From: Pseudomonas sp. FP2196
Lineage (GTDB): Bacteria > Pseudomonadota > Gammaproteobacteria > Pseudomonadales > Pseudomonadaceae
NCBI RefSeq assembly: GCF_030687715.1
Contig: NZ_CP117445.1
Coordinates: 127,501-191,500 of the forward strand
DNA length: 64,000 nucleotides
Direction: 5' to 3'
Part shown: positions 57,809-64,000 of the stretch, in pieces
Numbering within the stretch: position 1 is the stretch's first letter
How the letters are laid out: each line of letters starts with the position of its first letter
The notes under the pieces: generated by a model
Seen by the model: the letters and a program-made list of their open reading frames with translations, nothing else
What the model was told of the DNA's origin: nothing
Databases searched by the model: none
Program-made: the position numbers and the translations under genes

Positions 57809-58444
57809 ATGAAAAACCCTTACGCTCTCGGCTTCTGGTGCGCCCTCGTAGCCTTGGTGCTGCTCTCGGCCACCTATTTTTACGGCATCATGCTGGCCCA
57901 CCAGATCGACAAGGCCATGGTTTTCCTCGACAGCGCCGTCGCGCTGATCGCGGTCATGTCAATCGTGGTGGTGGCCTGGGCATCGCTCCAGGTTCAGCGG
58001 GTGAAGAAGCGACAACTTGAACAGGGCAAAACCCTGGTGCTGATCTGGGACACCAAAGTCGCCCTGCGCAAGGTCGAAACCGTGTTCGACCGGTATTTCT
58101 GGGGCAGCTATTGGCAGCCCGGGCGCACTTTCGCCGAAGTCATGGGCGAACTCACCGGCACGCCGCTGGAAAAAAGCCTCGAAGCGCTGAAGAAGCAGTG
58201 TCTGGAGCTCGACAAGCAGATCGACAGCGAAGGTTGGCACTGGCTGAACAATGCCCGGGAATTGTCCGACGTCGCCACGGCCATGGCCCGTGAGCGCTAT
58301 CAACTGGATTTCTGCGATCCACGCGCCGATGGGCCGGGCGGGGCGGTGATTGATCGGGACTTTGAAGTGCTGGTGTATACCTGGACGGCGCGGCTGAAGA
58401 GCTTTGATCATCAACTCGATGAGATCGAGGTTCAGTATTCCTGA
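57809..58444 (+). CDS. Hypothetical membrane protein, two N-terminal helices
   Basis: I do not recognise this 211-residue protein. Two membrane helices (about 10-30 and 38-62) are followed by a basic stretch (QVQRVKKRQLEQ) and a cytosolic, helix-rich domain of about 140 residues with WYWQPG-like aromatic residues and charged helices. AGGGGA precedes the ATG. It lies alone between the efflux hairpin and a REPIN, so context gives no role. Confidence 0.75.
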   Translation: MKNPYALGFWCALVALVLLSATYFYGIMLAHQIDKAMVFLDSAVALIAVMSIVVVAWASLQVQRVKKRQLEQGKTLVLIWDTKVALRKVETVFDRYFWGSYWQPGRTFAEVMGELTGTPLEKSLEALKKQCLELDKQIDSEGWHWLNNARELSDVATAMARERYQLDFCDPRADGPGGAVIDRDFEVLVYTWTARLKSFDHQLDEIEVQYS

Positions 58445-58457
58445 TCTCCTTTGAATC

Positions 58458-58563
58458 AACGGGCCTCATCGCTGGCAAGCCAGCTCCCACAGGTTTTTGT
58501 GGTGTTCACAAGTTTTGTGATCACCCAAGACTCTGTGGGAGCTGGCTTGCCAGCGATGGCGTC
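58458..58563. repeat. REPIN palindrome, GCTGGCTTGCCAGCGATG class
   Basis: Inverted cores CATCGCTGGCAAGCCAGCTC (58467-58486) and GTGGGAGCTGGCTTGCCAGC (58535-58554) flank a 48-nt spacer. It is the same class as the element inside the gene at 49311. Confidence 0.9.
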
Positions 58564-58760
58564 TGCAAAAACAGCGAAACTCTTCCAGCCTGTCGACTGT
58601 CCATTCTCCCCATAGACACTCTTTCACCTTTAAACATTGGGCCGTCTACCGCGCCCAGTGCTAATCTCCACCCCTAATTTAAGCGGAGTCGAGCCGCAAC
58701 CCGGTCACGGGTTCAGGGAAGACGACCACACTTTCAGCCACGGAATCGATCAGGTCATTC

Positions 58761-60266
58761 ATGAATAAATCAGCAGGCGTGCTACTCGGAATTGTTGTTG
58801 CCATCGGCGCCATCAGCGCAGGCGGGGCCTGGTACACCGGGACCAAGATCGAAGGCGTATTGAACAACGCCGTCTCTAACGCCAACAAAGAACTGCAAAC
58901 CGCCATGGCCGGTTCCAACGGCACCGCGTCGCTGGAACTGGTGTCGCTGGAGCGCCACACCTTTACCAGCACCGCGCACTATCGCCTCAAAGGTGAAGGC
59001 GAGATGTTCGGCGACGCGCCGGTCGAGCTGCTGTTCGTCGACCACATCGAGCACGGCCCGCTACCGTTCTCGCGTCTGGTGTCGCTGAAGTGGCTGCCGG
59101 TCATGGCCACCAGCAACTACGAGCTGGAAAAGAATCCGGCCACCGAAAAATGGTTCGCCGCCACCAAGGGCGCTGCACCGCTCAAGGGCGTGACCAACAT
59201 CGGTTACGACGAATCCACCACTAGCACTATCGACCTGCTGCCACTGGAAACCGCGCTGGATGAGCAGTCGAGCCTGAAATTCTCCGGTCTGACCCTGAAC
59301 ATCTCCGCCAGCGCTCAGGCGCAAAAGGTCAAGGCCGACGGCTACATGGACAGCCTGAAACTGGTGACCGTGGCTGAAGATCAGGCGCCGGTGCAGATCG
59401 AACTCAACGGTCTGACCCTGGCCAGCAACCTCGCCAAGAGCAGCTACGGCTACTACACCGGCAGCAACACTCTCGAACTGACCAACAGCAAAACCACCTT
59501 CGGCACCAAGCAAGCGGTGCTCGGCGTGAAGAACTTCGAAATGAAGAACCTCACTGAAGAGAACGGCAGCAATGCGTCGGGCCGCGCCGACTACAAGGTG
59601 GGCGAAGTCACCCTCAACGACAAGAAAATCGGTTCGGCCAGCATGGCCATGAGCCTGAAGAACCTCGACATCCCGTCGACGATGTCGCTGATGCAGATTT
59701 ACCAGACCAAATTGCAGCCATACGAAAAAGCCGCCGCCGAAGCCACCGCAGCCGGCCTGCCGGCACCGGAGCTGAACCTGACCGAAGCCGAGTCGGCGCA
59801 GGTCAAGGCTGACCTGCAGAAACTGCTGGCCGCCGGCCCGCAAGTGGCGCTGGAAAATCTGTCGCTGAAAACCGCCAACGGTGAGAGTCGCGCCAATCTG
59901 GTGATCGACCTGACCAAGCCGCAATCGATGGATCTGCCACCGGATCAACTGGGCAAACAGCTGATCGCGTTGCTTGATCTCAATATCACCGTGTCCAAGC
60001 CGATGCTGATTGATCTGCTCAGCGTGCAGGCGCAGCTCGATGGTCAGACCGATGCCAAAGCCATCGTCGATGGGGCTACCGGCGCGGCCGACATGTTCTC
60101 CGGCATGGCCGTCGGCTCGCAGTTGGCGATCGTGGAAGGCACCAACGTCGTGACCAAGCTGCATTACGCCGCCAATCAGGTGGAATTCAACGGTCAGAAG
60201 ATGACCGTCGAGCAGTTCATCGGCTTCCTGATGAACAAGTTCGCGGGCGTCACGCAAGTGCAGTAA
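58761..60266 (+). CDS. DUF945 / YdgA-family envelope protein
   Basis: This 501-residue protein has one N-terminal membrane helix or uncleaved signal (about 5-24) and a large periplasmic domain typical of DUF945. It carries the family-like stretch DHIEHGPLPFSRL and long repeats of beta-rich sequence. A C-terminal section ends NKFAGVTQVQ. The family is widespread in gammaproteobacteria, and its function is not established. A terminator follows. Confidence 0.85.
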   Translation: MNKSAGVLLGIVVAIGAISAGGAWYTGTKIEGVLNNAVSNANKELQTAMAGSNGTASLELVSLERHTFTSTAHYRLKGEGEMFGDAPVELLFVDHIEHGPLPFSRLVSLKWLPVMATSNYELEKNPATEKWFAATKGAAPLKGVTNIGYDESTTSTIDLLPLETALDEQSSLKFSGLTLNISASAQAQKVKADGYMDSLKLVTVAEDQAPVQIELNGLTLASNLAKSSYGYYTGSNTLELTNSKTTFGTKQAVLGVKNFEMKNLTEENGSNASGRADYKVGEVTLNDKKIGSASMAMSLKNLDIPSTMSLMQIYQTKLQPYEKAAAEATAAGLPAPELNLTEAESAQVKADLQKLLAAGPQVALENLSLKTANGESRANLVIDLTKPQSMDLPPDQLGKQLIALLDLNITVSKPMLIDLLSVQAQLDGQTDAKAIVDGATGAADMFSGMAVGSQLAIVEGTNVVTKLHYAANQVEFNGQKMTVEQFIGFLMNKFAGVTQVQ

Positions 60267-60286
60267 TTCTGCGTTCTAAATAGCAG

Positions 60287-60324
60287 CGCCCGGCCTCTGC
60301 ATTGCGCAGACGCCGGGCGTTTTG
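60287..60324 (+). terminator. Rho-independent terminator after the YdgA-family gene
   Basis: The stem CGCCCGGC / GCCGGGCG (60287-60294 with 60312-60319), extended inward by CTCTGC/GCAGA, is followed by TTTTG. It lies about 20 nt after the stop. Confidence 0.8.
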
Positions 60325-60468
60325 CTGTCTGGCGTTCGGGTTTTCGGCGTCGCGGGTTAGCCGCCGTCCGATTCTGAACAATTATTGCGTTCTGAATTTC
60401 GGTCTACGCTTGCATGCAAACTGCCTGACTAAGCTGGGCTGAGCGTTCTTGGCTCGGCCCCGTTACGA

Positions 60469-60513
60469 ATGGGCAAGGAGGGCATTGCGACCCGGCTGGC
60501 CATGTAAGGATGC
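60469..60513 (+). promoter_or_regulatory. Two GGA sites (Rsm/CsrA-like) in the pgaA leader
   Basis: GGGCAAGGAGGG (60471-60482) and ATGTAAGGATGC (60502-60513) match about 8 and 9 of 12 positions of the RsmA/CsrA consensus RUACARGGAUGU. The second coincides with the Shine-Dalgarno AAGGA of pgaA, 9 nt before its ATG. This resembles the known CsrA repression of pgaA in E. coli. By-eye match only. Confidence 0.5.
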
Positions 60514-60519
60514 TGACGA

Positions 60520-63000
60520 ATGCCGCGTATTGATGTTCCTGTATTGCATCGTGGTTTACGCCCTTTGTTTCGAGTCGCGCTGTGCAGCCAATTGCTCTGG
60601 CCGGCCTTGGCGTTTGCCGACACACCCTACGATCAGATGGTGCGGGATGCTCGTGCCGGGCAAACCACGCCTGCGCTGACTGTGCTGCGCCAGGTGCCCG
60701 CGGGTCAGGCGACCACCGGGCAGATCAGTGATCACCTGCAAATCGCCAGTTGGGCCGGGCTCGACGCCGAAGTGGTGCAGGTCTATGAAACCCAGGGCCG
60801 TGACCGCGTGCTGCCGATTCAGGCGCTGACCGCCACCGCTCGCGCTTATCGCAACCTCAAGCGTTGGGATCAGGCGATCCAGGTTTACAACAAGGCCTTG
60901 GCGCTGGAGCCGGAGAATGCAGACCTGCAACTGGGTCTGGCCCTGACTCAGGCTGATGCCGGCAAGCCCGACGAAGCAGTCACTCGGGCCAAAGCGCTGG
61001 TGGCGGCCAAACCCGATGATCCTTCCCGGCGTCTGGCGCTCGGCTACGCGCTGACCCGCGCCGGCAAGCAATACGACGCGCTGTTTGAATACGATCAGGC
61101 CTTCATCCGCGCTGGCAGCAAACCTGAAGTCGCCCGCGAATACGTGGTCGCGCTGCAAAAGGCGCGTCTGCCGGAGCCGGCGCTGCGACTGGCCCATCAG
61201 CGTCCGGGCCTGATCGATCCAGTGACCCTGCGCCGCCTCGAAGGCGACCTGGCCGCCGAGCGCGTGCGCCTCGCCGAACTCGCCACCCGCAGCGAAAAAG
61301 AACGCTATGTGATCGCCGACCGCGCGCTGGCCGATTACGACAAATTGCTCGCGACCTGGACACCCGACGCCACTGCTCACGATGACGTGATCCGCTGGCG
61401 CATCGACCGCATGGGCGCGCTCAAGGCGCGGGCGCGCACCGCCGACGTCATCAGCGAATACCAGAAGCTGCAAGCCGAAGGCGTGAAGATCCCGACCTAC
61501 GCCCTGCGTTGGGTAGCGGCGTCGTATCTCGATCAGCGTCAGCCGGAAATCGCTACCGAACTCTATCGCCAAGTGCTGGCGGCACCGGACGCGGATGTCG
61601 GTGATCGCCTCGAAGACACAACCGCCTTGTACTACTCGCTGCTGGAAAGCGACCGCGCCGACGAAGCGCGCAAAGTCGCCGAGGATGCAGCCAAGTCCCA
61701 GCGCCCACGCATCGAACTCAAGGGCTTGCCGATCGGCAACCCCAACGATGAGTGGATGGATGCCCAACAACTCGCGGCGCAGGCCGGCACCTACGGTTCC
61801 GACCTGCCCCACGGCGAGGAGCGCTTGCAGACGCTGGTCGAACAGGCGCCGGGCAACACCGGCCTGCGTCTGGCACAGGCCGATCTGTACCTGGCTCGCA
61901 ACTGGCCGCGCCGCGCCGAGATGCAGCTCAAGGAAACCGAGAGCATGGTGCCGCGCGACATGGGCCTGGAAATCGCTCAGGCGCGCGCCGCCATGGAGTT
62001 GCAGGAATGGCGGCAGATGGATGCGCTGACCGACGACGTGGTCGCTCGCTATCCGGACAACCGTCAGGTGCAACGTCTGGCCCGCGAGCGTGAAGTCCAT
62101 GACATGTCCGAATTGCGCGTCGAAGCCTACGGCGGCAAGGCCAATGGCGGTGGCAGCGGTGATGCTGGCGCGGTCAGTGGCAGTCGCGACTTCGGCATTC
62201 AGACTACGTTGTACAGCCCGCCGATTGATGAAGACTGGCGCGTATTTGCCGGCGCGGGATATGCCACCGGGGACTTCGCCGAAGGCACCGGCCATCACCG
62301 TTTTCAACGTGTCGGTCTGGAGCGTCGCACCCGCGACATGACGCTTGAAGCCGAAGTGTCAAATCACAATTACGGCTTCGGCGACAAACAGGGCGCGCGT
62401 CTGGCAATCGCCCGCGATATCAATGACCACTGGCAGTACGGCGGCAGCCTCGAATACCTCTCCGCCGAGACGCCGTTGCGCGCGCTCAACAGCGACATCA
62501 AAGCCAGCGGCGGCAGCGGTTTTATTCGCTGGCGCGCCAATGAAAGCCGTGAGTGGCGGCTGTCGGTGAGCCCATCGCACTTCAGCGATGGCAACAACCG
62601 CGTCGAAGCCTTGCTCACCGGCCGCGAGGGCGTTTACAGCGCGCCGAACGTGCAGGTCGATGCGGGGCTTGAAGTCGGCACCAGCCACAACTCCAAATCC
62701 GATGACGTGCCGTACTTCAATCCCAAATCCGACTTCAGCGTCATGCCACTGGTCAACGTCAATCACGTGCTCTATCACCGCTACGAAACGTCCTGGAGCC
62801 AGCAGTTCCAGGCCGGTGCGGGGACGTACAGCCAGCGTGATCACGGCACTGGCGGCATGGCGTTGCTCGGTTATGGCCAACGTTACGCCTGGAACGACGT
62901 GTTCGAGGTGGGCGGTTTGCTCAGTGTGATCAACCGGCCCTACGACGGTGATCGGGAGACCGATCTGCGTCTGCTCGTCGACCTCACTTTCCGCTTCTAG
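60520..63000 (+). CDS. pgaA: PgaA, poly-N-acetylglucosamine outer-membrane export porin
   Basis: This 826-residue protein has a signal peptide (ending near AFA, about residue 33), an N-terminal superhelical TPR domain (about 40-500, with ALTATARAYRNLKRWDQAIQ and LALEPENADLQLGLAL) and a C-terminal outer-membrane barrel (about 540-826) ending DLTFRF. The TPR domain binds PgaB and guides the partially deacetylated polymer through the barrel. pgaB begins 12 nt downstream, so this is the first gene of a pgaABCD operon continuing outside the window. Confidence 0.93.
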   Translation: MPRIDVPVLHRGLRPLFRVALCSQLLWPALAFADTPYDQMVRDARAGQTTPALTVLRQVPAGQATTGQISDHLQIASWAGLDAEVVQVYETQGRDRVLPIQALTATARAYRNLKRWDQAIQVYNKALALEPENADLQLGLALTQADAGKPDEAVTRAKALVAAKPDDPSRRLALGYALTRAGKQYDALFEYDQAFIRAGSKPEVAREYVVALQKARLPEPALRLAHQRPGLIDPVTLRRLEGDLAAERVRLAELATRSEKERYVIADRALADYDKLLATWTPDATAHDDVIRWRIDRMGALKARARTADVISEYQKLQAEGVKIPTYALRWVAASYLDQRQPEIATELYRQVLAAPDADVGDRLEDTTALYYSLLESDRADEARKVAEDAAKSQRPRIELKGLPIGNPNDEWMDAQQLAAQAGTYGSDLPHGEERLQTLVEQAPGNTGLRLAQADLYLARNWPRRAEMQLKETESMVPRDMGLEIAQARAAMELQEWRQMDALTDDVVARYPDNRQVQRLAREREVHDMSELRVEAYGGKANGGGSGDAGAVSGSRDFGIQTTLYSPPIDEDWRVFAGAGYATGDFAEGTGHHRFQRVGLERRTRDMTLEAEVSNHNYGFGDKQGARLAIARDINDHWQYGGSLEYLSAETPLRALNSDIKASGGSGFIRWRANESREWRLSVSPSHFSDGNNRVEALLTGREGVYSAPNVQVDAGLEVGTSHNSKSDDVPYFNPKSDFSVMPLVNVNHVLYHRYETSWSQQFQAGAGTYSQRDHGTGGMALLGYGQRYAWNDVFEVGGLLSVINRPYDGDRETDLRLLVDLTFRF

Positions 63001-63012
63001 AAGAGTTTGAAG

Positions 63013-64000
63013 ATGCCTTTTATTTCGCGTTTCATCCTTCTGCTGGGAGCGCTGCTGGTCAGCGCCTGCGCCCAGCAAGCTCCGGCATTCGCACCACCCT
63101 CCGAGCGCCCGGTGGCGGCCAGCGAAAAACCGTGGCCGAAAAATCATGTGTTGGGCATCGCCTATCACGATGTCGAAGATCGCGACCCCGATCAGGCCGT
63201 GGTGGCGGTGCGCACCGAGCGCCTGATCGAGCAACTCGCCTGGCTGCGGGAAAACGGCTACAAACCGGTGACGGTCGATCAGATCATGGCCGCACGCAAG
63301 GGTGGGCCGGAACTGCCAGCGAAGGCGATTCTGCTCAGCTTCGACGACGGTTACTCAAGCTTCTACACCCGCGTGCTGCCGGTGTTGCGCGCCTACAACT
63401 GGCACGCGCTGCTGGCGCCGGTCGGCAGCTGGATCGACACGCCGCTGAACCAGCCAGTGGATTTCGCCGGTGCTCCGCGCCCGCGTTCCGACTTCCTGAC
63501 CTGGGATCAGATTCGCGAAATCTCACGCTCCGGGCTGGTGGAAATCGCTGCCCACACCGACGCCAATCACAAAGGTATTTTGGCGAACCCACAGGGCAAC
63601 CTGCAGCCTGCGGCGGCCACCCGACGTTATGACCCAGTGACCAAACGGTATGAATCCGAGGCTGATTTCCAGGCGCGGATCCGCACTGACGTGAACAACA
63701 TTTCGGAAAAAATACGCAAAGTCACCGGTTACAAACCGCGCGTGTGGGTCTGGCCATACGGCGCGGCGGATGGTACTTCGCTGACCGTGGTGGGCGATGA
63801 AGGCTACGAAATGGCACTGACCCTCGAAGACGGTCTCGACGCCCTCGATAACCTGATGAGCAGCCCGCGCTTTCTCGTCGCCTCGGATCCCGACGGCGAG
63901 CGCTTCGCCAACAGTATCGTCGACGTGCAGTCGGATTTCGTCATGCGCGTGGTGCATGTTGATCTGGACAACGTTTACGACCCGGACCCGGCGCAGCAGG
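63013..64000 (+). CDS. pgaB: PgaB, PNAG N-deacetylase lipoprotein (partial, runs off the window)
   Basis: The first 329 codons are present, and the frame is open to the window end. A lipoprotein signal (ISRFILLLGALLVSAC, Cys19) precedes a polysaccharide-deacetylase domain. Metal and catalytic residues lie in SFDDGY (NodB motif 1) and HTDANH (motif 2), with VWVWPYGA later. PgaB deacetylates poly-N-acetylglucosamine in the periplasm so it can be exported by PgaA. The C-terminal hydrolase-like domain would lie downstream of 64000. Confidence 0.93.
   Translation, partial: MPFISRFILLLGALLVSACAQQAPAFAPPSERPVAASEKPWPKNHVLGIAYHDVEDRDPDQAVVAVRTERLIEQLAWLRENGYKPVTVDQIMAARKGGPELPAKAILLSFDDGYSSFYTRVLPVLRAYNWHALLAPVGSWIDTPLNQPVDFAGAPRPRSDFLTWDQIREISRSGLVEIAAHTDANHKGILANPQGNLQPAAATRRYDPVTKRYESEADFQARIRTDVNNISEKIRKVTGYKPRVWVWPYGAADGTSLTVVGDEGYEMALTLEDGLDALDNLMSSPRFLVASDPDGERFANSIVDVQSDFVMRVVHVDLDNVYDPDPAQQ

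Noticed and set aside
60449..60679. Small open frame overlapping the pgaA start
   Set aside because: Out of frame with pgaA, no family, and it lies across the pgaA signal peptide coding region.

Overview
The window is a chromosomal segment of a fluorescent Pseudomonas, most likely of the P. fluorescens group. The rRNA sequence, a complete Lap biofilm-adhesin locus in the P. fluorescens order, a FecI/FecR siderophore system, an mgo/pvf-type operon and dense REP/REPIN palindromes all point there. Codon use is GC-rich throughout except in a few AT-rich promoter regions.

Layout. 1-4172: 3' part of an rRNA operon (16S end, tRNA-Ile, tRNA-Ala, 23S, then two 5S genes each followed by its own terminator). 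4234-8327 (minus): fecI-fecR-TonB receptor, an iron-starvation cell-surface-signalling unit with a candidate Fur box. 8631-10511: an amino-acid-type chemoreceptor. 10659-16257 (minus): a four-gene operon with the architecture of mgoBCAD/pvfABCD (haem-oxygenase-like enzyme, AurF-like N-oxygenase, A-T-reductase NRPS, SRPBCC protein), expected to make a leudiazen/valdiazen-like diazeniumdiolate signal. 17029-17739 (minus): a GntR/FCD regulator with a palindromic operator. 17863-41468: the Lap locus, namely lapG protease, lapD c-di-GMP receptor, a small conserved gene, the 5,011-residue adhesin lapA (minus strand, 36 tandem repeats of about 100 residues), and lapE-lapB-lapC type I secretion. 41831-45524: TauD-like dioxygenase plus a sulfonate/taurine/sulfate-ester-type ABC transporter. 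45656-50885: LysR regulator and an EmrAB-type tripartite efflux pump. 51111-52554: YbaK-like deacylase, DUF2789 protein and a RelBE-type pair whose toxin carries a nonsense codon. 52659-57715: MarR regulator and an AaeAB-like tripartite efflux operon. 57809-60266: two envelope-associated proteins of unknown role. 60520-64000: pgaA and the start of pgaB (poly-N-acetylglucosamine export and deacetylation), running off the window.

How it fits together. Two biofilm systems bracket the window. LapA is secreted by LapBCE, held at the surface by its N-terminal retention module and released by LapG unless LapD with c-di-GMP sequesters LapG. PgaAB would add a PNAG matrix. The lapA-lapE intergenic region carries two inverted FleQ-like boxes, and the pgaA leader carries two Rsm/CsrA-like GGA sites, one on the ribosome-binding site. 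The mgo-type signal operon is of a kind placed under Gac/Rsm control in related bacteria. This suggests, but does not prove, shared lifestyle regulation.

The least ordinary observations are: exact 300-bp repeat periodicity with recent internal homogenisation in lapA; a REPIN lying inside the 5' end of an outer-membrane efflux gene; the nonsense-mutated RelE-type toxin; the AurF-spaced metal ligands of the mgoC-like gene; and the paired FleQ-like boxes.
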